Of a DNA stretch of 42,119 nucleotides, positions 24,551-32,983 are shown piece by piece. Source of the stretch: Actinobacteria bacterium Ga0077560 (lineage in GTDB: Bacteria; Actinomycetota; Thermoleophilia; Miltoncostaeales; Miltoncostaeaceae); assembly GCA_001464275.1 (NCBI GenBank), contig LNFL01000147.1, positions 1-42,119 on the forward strand, in the 5' to 3' direction. The notes beneath the pieces were generated by a model, which worked only from the letters and a program-made list of their open reading frames with translations, did not search any database and was not told the origin of the DNA. Position 1 is the stretch's first letter, and every line of letters begins with the position of its first letter. The position numbers and the translations under genes were made by a program.

Positions 24551-24784
24551 ATGGACGATCTCTCGCAGCTCCCATCACCCGATTCCCCGGCGGAGGCGCT
24601 GGCCGCCGTCGTGGCGCTGCGGCGCCTCGCCGACCGGCTCGAGGCCGAGGCCGTGGACCACGCGATCGCCGGTGGGTGGTCGTGGCAGCAGATCGCCGAC
24701 GCACTGGACATCACGCGCCAGGGCGCCCACAAACGCCACGCCGCCCGGCGACGGGCCGCGGGCCGTCCGGAGGAGGACAGGTGA
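24551..24784 (+). CDS. Small helix-turn-helix protein paired with a Clp-N protein
   Basis: A 77-residue DNA-binding protein. After an acidic start (MDDLSQLPSPDSPAEAL) a helix 'AVVALRRLADRLEAEAVDHAIAGG' leads into 'WSWQQIADALDITRQGAHKRHAARRR', a clear helix-turn-helix with a basic recognition end. ATG 24551 sits about 7 nt after the -10, so the mRNA is probably leaderless. The stop overlaps the GTG of the Clp-N gene. It is the obvious candidate to bind the GTCAAC-N4-GTTGAC operators in front of its own gene. Confidence 0.8.
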   Translation: MDDLSQLPSPDSPAEALAAVVALRRLADRLEAEAVDHAIAGGWSWQQIADALDITRQGAHKRHAARRRAAGRPEEDR

Positions 24785-25287
24785 GGGGCATCTTCTCGAT
24801 CGCCGGCCGCATGCGGGCCGTGAACGCGCTGCTGCTGGCCGCCGAGGCCCACGCGACCGCCGACGGCGCGGACGAGACCGCCGCCGAGCACATCGTGCTC
24901 GCGGCGCTCGACATCCCGGGCGGCTCCGCCGCCGCCGCCTTCGCGCGGGTGGGCATCGGCACGGAGGACTTCCGCTCGGCCCTCGCCGCGCACCACGCCG
25001 CCGCGCTGTCGGCCGTCGGCATCACCGCGCCCGACCTCCCACCGGTGGACGTGTCGGAGATCCCCACCCGGCAGGGCCGCTACCGGATGTCGCCCGGCGG
25101 TCGCCGGCTGTTCGAGCGGGTCGTCGGGAGCCGCGGGGACTCGGGGTCCCCCGCCGCGCTCGGGGCGATGGTCGTGCTCGCGCTGGCCGACGAGCGCTCG
25201 GGCGCCGCCGCGGACGCCCTGGACCGCCTGGGCGTCGACCGGGAGGCCCTCGCAGTGGCCGCGCGGGCCGAGATCGCCGCCGCCTGA
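24781..25287 (+). CDS. Clp N-terminal-domain protein
   Basis: A 168-residue protein whose N-terminal part ('MRAVNALLLAAEAHATADGADETAAEHIVLAALDIPGGSAAAAFARVGI') matches the Clp-N (ClpA/ClpC substrate-binding) fold, followed by a second, more degenerate repeat ('SPGGRRLFERVVGSR', 'LGAMVVLALADERSGAAADALDRLGV'). There is no AAA+ ATPase domain. GTG 24781 overlaps the HTH stop (GTGA). Stand-alone Clp-N proteins may act as adaptors or sensors for the ClpC protease, or sense ligands for the paired regulator; neither is shown here. A strong terminator follows at 25302. Confidence 0.8.
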   Translation: MRGIFSIAGRMRAVNALLLAAEAHATADGADETAAEHIVLAALDIPGGSAAAAFARVGIGTEDFRSALAAHHAAALSAVGITAPDLPPVDVSEIPTRQGRYRMSPGGRRLFERVVGSRGDSGSPAALGAMVVLALADERSGAAADALDRLGVDREALAVAARAEIAAA

Positions 25288-25301
25288 ACCGCCCTGGAAT
25301 G

Positions 25302-25329
25302 CCTGATGCCCGCCGAGGCGGGCATCAGG
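25302..25329. terminator. Bidirectional hairpin terminator (rnpB / Clp-N)
   Basis: CCTGATGCCCGC-N4-GCGGGCATCAGG, a 12-bp perfect stem with loop CGAG, between the end of the Clp-N gene (25287) and the 3' end of RNase P RNA. It can end both transcripts. Confidence 0.85.
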
Positions 25330-25670
<341 letters not shown>

Positions 25671-25674
25671 CGGG

Positions 25675-25680
25675 ACTGTA
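25675..25680 (-). promoter_or_regulatory. Candidate -10 of rnpB
   Basis: TACAGT on the minus strand lies about 7 nt before the expected 5' end of RNase P RNA and fits TAnnnT. The -35 region ('CAGCCT' at the right distance) is weak, and it overlaps the end of lexA. Confidence 0.45.
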
Positions 25681-25693
25681 CCGCGGGACGTGC

Positions 25694-26302
25694 CTACAGG
25701 CTGCGCAGCACCCCGACGACGCGACCGAGGATGCTGACCTCGCGGACGATGATGGGCGGGAAGTCGGGGTTCTCCGGCATGAGGACCACGTGGTCCTCCT
25801 TGCGGATGTACCGCTTCACCGTCGCCTCGTCCTCCACCAGCGCCACCACGATCTGGTGCTGCTCGGCGGTGTCCTGCTTGCGCACCGCCACCAGGTCGCC
25901 GTCGAGGATGCCGGCGTCGCGCATCGACTCGCCGGTGACGCGCAGCAGGAAGTCGGCGGGGAACGGGGTGTGCACCCAGTCCTCCACGTGCTCCTCCGCG
26001 AGGCGCGGCATACCGGCCGCGACCGACCCCACCAGCGGGAGGGCGGTGGCCTTCGGCATCGACCGCGGCGGCATGCGGCGCCCGGTCTCGTCCTCGTTCA
26101 CCAGGATCGCGCGCGGCTTGGTGGGGTCGCGGCGCAGGTACCCGGCGTCCGTGAGCTTGGAGAGGTGCGCGTGGACCGTCGAGGGGGACGCGAGGCCGAC
26201 GGCCTCACCGATCTCCCGGACGGTGGGCGGGTAGCCGGTCTCCTCGCAGTGCCTGTTGATGAACTGCAGGATCTCGGCCTGCCGGCCGGTGAGATCGCCC
26301 AT
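25694..26302 (-). CDS. lexA: SOS transcriptional repressor LexA
   Basis: A 202-residue repressor. The N-terminal winged helix-turn-helix spans about 1-65 ('PPTVREIGEAVGLASPSTVHAHLSKL'). The self-cleavage site is Ala96-Gly97 in 'VAAGMP', and the catalytic dyad is Ser126 ('TGESM') with Lys163 ('ATVKRY'). RecA filaments trigger autocleavage during DNA damage. ATG 26302 gives the normal LexA length; longer readings would swallow the operator. An operator lies 25 nt upstream, so the gene is self-regulated. rnpB follows immediately on the same strand. Confidence 0.96.
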   Translation of the reverse strand: MGDLTGRQAEILQFINRHCEETGYPPTVREIGEAVGLASPSTVHAHLSKLTDAGYLRRDPTKPRAILVNEDETGRRMPPRSMPKATALPLVGSVAAGMPRLAEEHVEDWVHTPFPADFLLRVTGESMRDAGILDGDLVAVRKQDTAEQHQIVVALVEDEATVKRYIRKEDHVVLMPENPDFPPIIVREVSILGRVVGVLRSL

Positions 26303-26617
26303 CACGTGCCTCCGCGGGGGTCGGGACGAACACCTGTTCTGGCAGAACGTATCACCCGCCCCCGCCGGTGTCACGTGCCGTTTCCGGACCGCGGCGGGCG
26401 ACGCCCGCCGCCGGCCCGTACAGACCCGGATCGGGGACACCGCGCCGGCGGGACGAATAGGTTTCACCCGATATGCGGCACACCCACCCGCAGGAGCACC
26501 CGCGTCGTGCGGACGCGACGTCCGGCGTCAGGCCGTCGGTGGTCGGTCGTCGTGGACCCCGGCCCGGGCGCCGAGGGCCCTGCGGCGGACGGATGCGCCG
26601 GGGGCCCGGGTGACGCG
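26303..26617. other. Intergenic region between lexA and the UPF0104 gene
   Basis: About 315 bp with no convincing gene. It holds the lexA operator at the left end; otherwise I see only GC-rich sequence and the uncertain N-terminus of the plus-strand gene (frame open well upstream). An earlier start such as GTG 26551 would shorten this gap. Confidence 0.5.
26327..26348 (-). promoter_or_regulatory. LexA operator (SOS box), with an overlapping second dyad
   Basis: CGAACACCTGTTCT (26327-26340) fits the actinobacterial/Gram-positive SOS box CGAAC-N4-GTTCG. A second, overlapping dyad GTTCT-N3-AGAAC spans 26336-26348, so two repressor dimers could compete or stack. Confidence 0.85.
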
Positions 26618-27658
26618 GTGACGGTGGCCCTGGAGCCCGCGCGCCGGGCGGTCCGCGTGCGCCCGGCGACGCTGGCCAAGGCGTCGCTGCTGGCGGTCGT
26701 CGTCGCCCTGGTGAGCTGGCGCGTGGACTGGGTCGGCTCGCTGGGCGGGCTCGGGACGTCGTCCCTGATCCCGCTGGGCCTGGCGCTGGTGGCGTTCACC
26801 CTCTCGGCGGCCCTGAAGGCGGTCGTCTGGGCGCAGATCCTCCGGGGCGTGCGGCCCGGCGCCACCGTGCGCGCCCGTGAGCTGCTCTCGCCGGTGTTCG
26901 TCGGCCTTCTGGGCAACTGGCTGGCTCCCGCCCGCCTCGGTGAGGCCGCCCGGGTCGTGCTCGGGCACCGGCGCATGCGGCGCCGGGGGGTTGATCTGGG
27001 CCTGCCGGCCATCACCGGCACGGTCGCCGCCGAGATCCTCGTGTCGGCGGCGGCCTGGGCGGTGGCGGGCCTGGCGGCTGCGGCCCTGTTGCCGGTCCCC
27101 GGCTACGTGGCGCTCACCGCCGCGGGCGCGGGAGTGCTCGTCGGCGGCTTCATCATGATCTCCCTGAGGGGTGCGGGCGGCGGCGGCGGGGCCCCGCACC
27201 CTCCCGCCCGGTGGCCTGGCCGGCTGCTGCGTGCGGCCCGCCAGTCACTGCAGTCCGCCGGCGCGGGCCTGCGCGGCCTGGCCCGGCCGCGGGCGCTGAG
27301 CCTGGTCTCCGGCGCCGGCATCGCCATGATCGTCCTGCAGTGGCTGGCGACGTTCCTGGTGCTGGAGGCGCTGGGCATCGGGGTGGGGCTCGCCGCGGCG
27401 GCCGCGGTCCTCGTCACCACGACGGTTGCGCAGAGCCTTCCGCTGTTGCCCGGCGGCATCGGCTCCTATCAGGCCGCCGTCGCGCTGCCGCTGGTGGCCT
27501 CCTACGGCGTTGCGGGCGCCGACGCGATCGCCGCCGCGGTGGTGCTGCACGCCGCCCAGGCCGCCACGGGCGTCGCCCCCGGCCTGGTGTTCCTGGCTCG
27601 CGAGGACCTCACCCTGCGCTCCCTGCGCGGGCTGGAGGCCGCCCCGGAGGCGACATGA
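26618..27658 (+). CDS. UPF0104/AglD-like (LPG synthase TM-region) membrane protein
   Basis: A membrane protein of about 346 residues. Eight or so helices include 'ALKAVVWAQILRG', 'LLGNWLAPARLGEAARVVL' and 'SLPLLPGGIGSYQAAVALPLV', the conserved blocks of the YbhN/AglD group (PF03706), which covers the flippase/synthase core of MprF and proteins implicated in moving or making glycolipids. The start is uncertain: GTG 26618 is used, but GTG 26551 is possible. Its stop overlaps the ATG of the PAP2-GT4 gene (ATGA), so the two are made together. Confidence 0.8.
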   Translation: MTVALEPARRAVRVRPATLAKASLLAVVVALVSWRVDWVGSLGGLGTSSLIPLGLALVAFTLSAALKAVVWAQILRGVRPGATVRARELLSPVFVGLLGNWLAPARLGEAARVVLGHRRMRRRGVDLGLPAITGTVAAEILVSAAAWAVAGLAAAALLPVPGYVALTAAGAGVLVGGFIMISLRGAGGGGGAPHPPARWPGRLLRAARQSLQSAGAGLRGLARPRALSLVSGAGIAMIVLQWLATFLVLEALGIGVGLAAAAAVLVTTTVAQSLPLLPGGIGSYQAAVALPLVASYGVAGADAIAAAVVLHAAQAATGVAPGLVFLAREDLTLRSLRGLEAAPEAT

Positions 27659-29667
27659 CGCAGAGACGCCCGCCACGTCCCGCCCTGGAGGCGGTCCCCG
27701 CCGCCGCCGGAGCGCCCTTCATCAGCGGTGCGGAGCGCGCGGCGCGGTGGCGACGCGAGGCGGGCCTGTTCCTGGGCGCCTACGCGCTCTACTCGCTGGC
27801 GCGCGGCGTGAGCCGGGGCGACGAGCTGGACGCCCTCAGGAACGCCGCGCACATCGTCTCCCTGCAGGCCGAGCTGGGCCTCAACGTGGAGCGGCAGGTG
27901 CAGGACTGGGTCACCGGCCTGCAGGTGATGGCCGTGCTGGGGACGCTCTACCTGCTCGCGCAGCTGGTCGTGGTTCCGGTCGCACTGGTGGCCGTCTACC
28001 GGCTGCGCCGGCAGATCTACCCGCTGCTGCGCACCACCCTGCTCGCGGCATGGCTCATCGCCATCCCCATCTACGCCATCTTCCCCACCGCGCCGCCGCG
28101 GCTGGCGGGCATCGGCATCGTCGACTCGGTGACCCGCGAATCGCTGGTCCCGCTCGACGCCCCCTTCATCCAGTGGTTCTACAACCCCGTCGCCGCCGTC
28201 CCGAGCATGCACTCGGCGTTCGCGGTGGCGGTCGGCGTGGGGCTGGCCGCCGCGCTGCGCCGGCCGCTGCTGCGCATCGCCGGACTGATGTGGGGTCCGC
28301 TCGTGATCTTGATCGTCGTGGCGACCGGCAATCACTTCATCCTGGACGTCGTCGCCGGCCTGGTGGTGGTGGGCGTCGCCTTCGCCGCGGCGGTCGCCCT
28401 CCACGGTCCCGCGTGGCGATACGACCAGGAGCCCGGCCCGGCCTTCCCCTTCGCCGTCGCCCCGTTCCCGGCGGAGGGTCCGGCGCGCCCGCTGCGTGTG
28501 GCGCTGGTGTGCCCGTACGCGTGGGACGTCCCCGGAGGCGTCGTGGCCCAGGTTCGGCAGATGGCCGCGTCGCTGCGGCGGCTCGGGCACCAGGTGGACG
28601 TGCTGGCGCCCGCGGACGCCCCGGTCGACGAGCCCGGCGTGATCCGGCTGGGAGGCACCATCGGGGTGCGCCACAACGGCTCGGTGGGGCGGGTGGCCCT
28701 GTCGCCCCGGGCGAACCTGCGCGCCGTGCGCCTGGTGCGCAGGGGCGGCTACGACGTGGTGCACCTGCACGAGCCCCTCGTGCCGCCCTGCCTGGCCGTG
28801 CTGCTGCGCTCGGACCGTCCCATGGTGGGGACGTTCCACATGTACGGGCCCGACTCGAAGCTCTACCGTGCGCTCGCGCCGCTGGGCCGCCTGGCCGTGC
28901 GGCGCCTCCACCACCGGACGGCGGTCTCCGAGGCCGCGCGCGCGTGCGCCGCCCGGTTCCTGCGGGGCGACTATGAGGTCATCCCCAACGGCATCGCCCC
29001 GCACCAAGCCGAGGCCATCACGCGCGCGGACGAACGGTTCCGGGTGCTGTTCGTGGGCCGCACCGACCCCCGGAAGGGCCTCGGCAAGCTGCTGCGGGCC
29101 ATGCCGCGGCTGCCGGAGGCGCGTCTGGACCTGGTGGGCGTGGAGCCGGAGGAGTTGCTTGCGCTGCACCCCGACCCGCCGGAGCACTGGATCGCCCACG
29201 GACGTGTGAGCGAGCAGCGCCGGCGGGAGCTGCTGGACCACGCGGATGTGATGGTCGCTCCGTCGCTGGAGGGCGAGAGCTTCGGTCTGGTGCTCGTGGA
29301 GGCGATGGCGGCCGGTGTCCCGGTGGTGGCCTCATCGATCCCGGGCTACCTGCCGGTGCTCGCCGGCCATGGCCCGCTGGTCCCCGCGGGGGACGTGGAG
29401 GCGCTCACCGCGACGCTGGAGGACCTCGCCCTCAACCGCGGCCAGCTGCGCCGTCTGGGCGAGGGCGGCCGCCGCGCCGCCCAACGTTTCGACTGGAGTC
29501 GGGTGACCCCCAGGTTGCTGGCCGCCTATACGCGCGCGATCGCCACGCAGCGGACGGCCGGGGGCGGGGGCCCTTCCGGCGGCCCGGCCCGCACCACGGG
29601 GCGGTTGGGGCGCCGGGCGGCCCGCCTCCGCCGTCATTCGCCGCGTGTGATCCGCGAGCCGAAGTAG
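27655..29667 (+). CDS. Fusion of PAP2 (Aur1/Ipt1-like) phosphotransferase and PimA-like GT4 glycosyltransferase
   Basis: A single 670-residue frame. Residues about 30-260 are a multi-helix PAP2 domain: the catalytic block is PSMHSA (His186) and the second is 'GNHFILDVVAG' with His227 and Asp231; the early segment 'LQAELGLNVERQVQDWV' is typical of the PAP2_3 inositolphosphotransferase group. Residues about 279-640 are a GT4 (GT-B fold) enzyme beginning 'VALVCPYAWDVPGGVVAQVRQMA', with 'VVHLHEPLVPPCLAVLL', 'LFVGRTDPRKGLGKLL' and E-x7-E (E541-E549, 'EGESFGLVLVEAMA'), closest in look to PimA. A short basic tail follows. The domains may act in sequence: the first forms a phospholipid headgroup, the second adds mannose or another sugar on the cytosolic side. 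Both catalytic sets look intact. Coupled to the UPF0104 gene. Confidence 0.88.
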   Translation: MTQRRPPRPALEAVPAAAGAPFISGAERAARWRREAGLFLGAYALYSLARGVSRGDELDALRNAAHIVSLQAELGLNVERQVQDWVTGLQVMAVLGTLYLLAQLVVVPVALVAVYRLRRQIYPLLRTTLLAAWLIAIPIYAIFPTAPPRLAGIGIVDSVTRESLVPLDAPFIQWFYNPVAAVPSMHSAFAVAVGVGLAAALRRPLLRIAGLMWGPLVILIVVATGNHFILDVVAGLVVVGVAFAAAVALHGPAWRYDQEPGPAFPFAVAPFPAEGPARPLRVALVCPYAWDVPGGVVAQVRQMAASLRRLGHQVDVLAPADAPVDEPGVIRLGGTIGVRHNGSVGRVALSPRANLRAVRLVRRGGYDVVHLHEPLVPPCLAVLLRSDRPMVGTFHMYGPDSKLYRALAPLGRLAVRRLHHRTAVSEAARACAARFLRGDYEVIPNGIAPHQAEAITRADERFRVLFVGRTDPRKGLGKLLRAMPRLPEARLDLVGVEPEELLALHPDPPEHWIAHGRVSEQRRRELLDHADVMVAPSLEGESFGLVLVEAMAAGVPVVASSIPGYLPVLAGHGPLVPAGDVEALTATLEDLALNRGQLRRLGEGGRRAAQRFDWSRVTPRLLAAYTRAIATQRTAGGGGPSGGPARTTGRLGRRAARLRRHSPRVIREPK

Positions 29668-30383
29668 ATGCCCTCGGTGCCGTCGGGGAACCGCACCAGG
29701 CCCTTGGTGCCGCCGTCGTAGTCGGGCGCCAGCACCAGCAGCCGTCCCTCCCCCATGTCCTTCACGGTGACGGTCTCGTCGCCCTCGGGGTCCAGGCCCC
29801 GCCAGAGCCGGATGAACAGGTTGTGCTCCCACTCGTCGCCGATGGTGGTGGGCTCCCTGTGGCCGGGGTGCACCCGCACGTGGTGCGGCAGCTTCATGAG
29901 GACATCCATCGTGCTGGCCTTGAGCTCGGGGAAGTTCCCGCCGGGGCGAGCGTGGCCGCCGAGGGTGCGGTGGAACAGGACGTCCGCGGTGAAGCAGTCG
30001 TCACCCACCAGGTACGCGAAGTGCCCCTGGCAGTGGCCGGGGGTGTCGAGGGCCCGGAACTCCAGCGACCCGGACCGCACGACGTCGCCGTCGCCGATCA
30101 CGATGTCCAGCGAGCCGGCCCCGAGCACCTCCTCGGTGCCCCGGTGCCCCACGAACGGCACGCCGGGGAAGCGCTCCCGGTACCGGTCGTTGGACAGCAC
30201 GTGGTCCTCGTGGTGGTGCGTGAGCAGGATGTGGGTGATGGTGATGCCCTCGCGCTCCACGCGCTCCAGCAGCGGCTCCACGACGCCGTTGCCGTCGATC
30301 AGCACGCCGGAGCCCCCGGGGCCCTCGGCCACCAGGTAGGCGTTGGCGAGCCACTTCTCGTCCTCCGTGCGGTCGATGATCAT
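29634..30383 (-). CDS. MBL-fold metallohydrolase
   Basis: A 249-residue metallo-beta-lactamase-fold hydrolase with the full metal set: 'THHHEDH' (H56, H58, D60, H61), 'TPGHCQGH', 'CFTADVLF' and 'VHPGHR'. It is of glyoxalase II-like size and lies directly behind the class III dehydrogenase: its ATG 30383 overlaps that gene's stop (ATGA). An S-formylthiol or thioester hydrolase role completing formaldehyde oxidation is therefore plausible but inferred. Its 3' end overlaps the convergent PAP2-GT4 gene by 34 nt. Confidence 0.85.
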   Translation of the reverse strand: MIIDRTEDEKWLANAYLVAEGPGGSGVLIDGNGVVEPLLERVEREGITITHILLTHHHEDHVLSNDRYRERFPGVPFVGHRGTEEVLGAGSLDIVIGDGDVVRSGSLEFRALDTPGHCQGHFAYLVGDDCFTADVLFHRTLGGHARPGGNFPELKASTMDVLMKLPHHVRVHPGHREPTTIGDEWEHNLFIRLWRGLDPEGDETVTVKDMGEGRLLVLAPDYDGGTKGLVRFPDGTEGIYFGSRITRGE

Positions 30384-31486
30384 GAGAACTCGATCACGCT
30401 CCTGATTCCGTTCTGGGACTCCATGAGCTCGAAGCCCTCGTTGACCTGGTCCAGCGTGAGCCGGTGGGAGACGAGGGCCATGGCGTCGAACTCGCCCGCC
30501 AGCCAGCGGTCCACCAGACCCGGCAGCTGTGTGCGGCCCTTCACCCCGCCGAACGAGGATCCGGTGACGCGCCGCCCGGTGATGAGGAACCGGGGGATGA
30601 TCTCCAGCAACTCGCCGCGGCCGGCGACGCCGCACATCGTGGCCAGACCCCAGGCCTCGCGGGCGGCCTCCACGGCCTGCCCCATGACCTTCACGTTGCC
30701 CGTCGCCTCGAAGGTGTAGTCCACCCCGTAGCCGCCGGTCTGGTCGCGGAGCCACTGCACCGTGTCGGCGTCCGCCACGCGCGTGTCGGTCGCGCCGTGC
30801 CGGCGGGCCTCCGCCAGGCGCTCCTCGGAGAGGTCGAGGGCGATGATCCGCTCGGCGCCCGCGAGCTTGGCGCCGATCACCGCGCCCAGGCCCACCAGCC
30901 CGCAGCCGAACACCGCGGTGGTGGCGCCCGGCTGCACCTGCGCCGTGTAGAGCGCGGCGCCGATCCCGGTCGCCAGGCCGCACGCGAACGGCGCGCAGCC
31001 GTCGAGGGGGGCCTCCGGGTTCACGACGGCCAGGGCGATCTCCGGCATCACGGTGTACTCGGCGAACGTGGAGCAGCCCATGAAGTGGCGCAGCGGCTCC
31101 CCGCCGCGGAACAGGCGCGTCGTGCCGTCCGGCAGGTACCCGGCGTTCTGGTGGTCCCGGATGCTGATGCAGCGGTTGGTGCGCGGGCTCCTGCAGTGGA
31201 TGCACTCGCCGCACTCGGGCGCGAAGAGGGTCACCACATGGTCGCCCGGCTTCACCAGCCGCACCCCGGGACCCACCTTCTCCACGACCCCGGCGCCCTC
31301 GTGCCCCAGCACGCACGGCGCGTACCCGGTGGGGTCGACGCCGCTGGCGGTGTAGGCGTCGGTGTGGCACACCCCGCACGCCGCCAGGCGCACCAGCACC
31401 TCGCCGGCGGCGGGCTCGGCGAGGTCCACGTCGTCGATGACCAGGGGTTTCCCGAACTCCTCCAGCACTGCGGCGCGGATCCTCAT
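30380..31486 (-). CDS. Class III alcohol dehydrogenase (S-(hydroxymethyl)thiol / formaldehyde dehydrogenase)
   Basis: A 368-residue zinc dehydrogenase. Catalytic zinc ligands: C40 ('CGVCHTD'), H62-E63 ('GHEGAG'); structural zinc C92, C95, C98, C106 ('CGECIHCRSPRTNRC'). The class III markers are clear: 'FMGCSTFAEYTV', 'GCGLVGLGAVIGAKLAGAERIIALD' and 'NVKVMGQAVEAAREAWGLATMCGVAGRGE'. The family oxidises S-hydroxymethyl thiols (glutathione in most bacteria, mycothiol in some actinobacteria) with NAD and can reduce S-nitrosothiols. ATG 31486 has AAGGAG upstream. It is the first gene of a two-gene operon with the MBL hydrolase. The thiol cofactor is not readable. Confidence 0.9.
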   Translation of the reverse strand: MRIRAAVLEEFGKPLVIDDVDLAEPAAGEVLVRLAACGVCHTDAYTASGVDPTGYAPCVLGHEGAGVVEKVGPGVRLVKPGDHVVTLFAPECGECIHCRSPRTNRCISIRDHQNAGYLPDGTTRLFRGGEPLRHFMGCSTFAEYTVMPEIALAVVNPEAPLDGCAPFACGLATGIGAALYTAQVQPGATTAVFGCGLVGLGAVIGAKLAGAERIIALDLSEERLAEARRHGATDTRVADADTVQWLRDQTGGYGVDYTFEATGNVKVMGQAVEAAREAWGLATMCGVAGRGELLEIIPRFLITGRRVTGSSFGGVKGRTQLPGLVDRWLAGEFDAMALVSHRLTLDQVNEGFELMESQNGIRSVIEFS

Positions 31487-31709
31487 CGACCGGGCTCCTT
31501 GGTCGGCTCTGCGGGGACCGGGCCAGTGTACGACGCACCGCGCGGGGCGGGCGGCCGGAGCCGGGCGGCGCATCGCTCGAACCGGCGCGCATCCGGCCGA
31601 TACACGTGGTGACCCCGGGCCAGGGGCGCGTCCGGAAACGGGCGCGGCGGGTGAGAAGACGTGCGGACGTCCGCGGGATGCGCGGACGGAAAACGGGAAG
31701 GAGTCCCAA

Positions 31710-32844
31710 TTGGCCCCTCTTTCGACGGGACGCGGCGCGCCGGGCGACGTCAACCGGCAGTTGCTGGAGCGCCTGGAGTCCCTCGAGGCGAACTGCATGA
31801 CCGGCCTGCTGGCCGGGCTCGAGGCGATGCAGCGCGGTGACCTCACGGTCGAGGTGCGTCCGGTGACACGGCACATCGACGCGACCGGCGGCAGCGCCGA
31901 GACCCAGGCGATGGTGCGGGTGTTCAACGCCATGCTCACCAAGGCGCAGGCGGCGGTCGAGGGATACAACGCCGTGCGCGAGCGCCTTCGCGCGGCCCTC
32001 GGCGACCAGTCGTGCCTCGAGGACCTGGAGCAGCGGCTCACCAGCCTCGACCGCAACTGCCTGACCGGCCTGGCCGCGGGGATGAACGCGGTCGCCGAGG
32101 GTGATCTGACGGTCGAGGTCGTTCCGGTGACGACCGGGCAGCGCCTGGGTGATCTGGGCGAGATCTTCAACGGGATGCTCGCCAAGGCCCAGGCGGGCGT
32201 CGGCAGCTACGAGCACATGCGCAGCGAGACCGGCCAGATGGTGACCCAGCTGGCGGCGACCGCCGAGGTGCTCTCCGGGTCCTCCGAGCGGCTCGCGTCG
32301 ATCTCCGAGGAGACCGGGCGCGCCGTGGGCGAGATCTCCGCCACCATCGAGGCCGTCGCCCAGGGGTCCTCGGAGCAGGCACAGGCCGCCCAGGGCGTCA
32401 GTGAGGCCGTCGGAGCCGCCTCGACCGTCGTGACGGGCCTCGGCGAGAAGAGCGAGGAGATCGGGCAGATCGTCGACACGATCGGCGGCATCGCCAGCCA
32501 GACCAACCTGCTGGCGCTCAACGCCGCCATCGAGGCGGCGCGCGCCCGTTGCCGACGAGGTGCGCAAGCTCGCCGAGAACTCTCAGGACTCGGCCAGCTC
32601 CATCGCCTCGATCATCAGCGACATCCAGCGTCAGACGGCCAGCGCCGTGGCCGCCATGGAGGCGGTGAAGGGCGACGTGGTGTCGGTGGCGAGCATCTCC
32701 GAGGAGAACGCCGCGGCCGCGGAGGAGGTCTCCGCGACGACCCAGCAGACCGCCGCCTCCACCGAGCAGGTCGGCACGGCCTCCGAGGAGGTCGCCGACG
32801 CGGCGCAGAAGCTCACGGGGCTGATCAGCCACTTCCGCGTCTGA
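31710..32844 (+). pseudogene. Soluble methyl-accepting chemotaxis protein, frameshifted at the signalling tip
   Basis: The TTG at 31710 has a good GGAAGGAG at about 31696-31703. The first frame codes two HAMP-like repeats ('AGLEAMQRGDLTVEVRPVT' and 'AGMNAVAEGDLTVEVVPVT'), then a methyl-accepting helix through 'NLLALNAAIEAARA' (about 32543). The reading frame then shifts: 'VADEVRKLAENSQDSASSI' to 'LISHFRV' continues in the next frame (about 32548-32844). The normally invariant 'GEQGRGFAV' between the halves is missing, consistent with a net loss of about 26 nt near 32546. There is no membrane segment or ligand domain. If translated in the first frame only, the product would lack the C-terminal half and carry about 125 aberrant residues. 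It could be a true pseudogene or an assembly error. No che genes are nearby. Confidence 0.85.
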
Positions 32845-32866
32845 GCGCGCGGCGGGACGGAACGAG

Positions 32867-32892
32867 GAAGGGCCCCGTCTCCGGGGCCCTTC
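32867..32892. terminator. Hairpin terminator downstream of the chemoreceptor
   Basis: GAAGGGCCCCG-N4-CGGGGCCCTTC, an 11-bp perfect stem with loop TCTC, between the chemoreceptor end (32844) and the tRNA (32900). It probably acts on both converging transcripts. Confidence 0.8.
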
Positions 32893-32899
32893 TCAGGAT

Positions 32900-32983
<84 letters not shown>

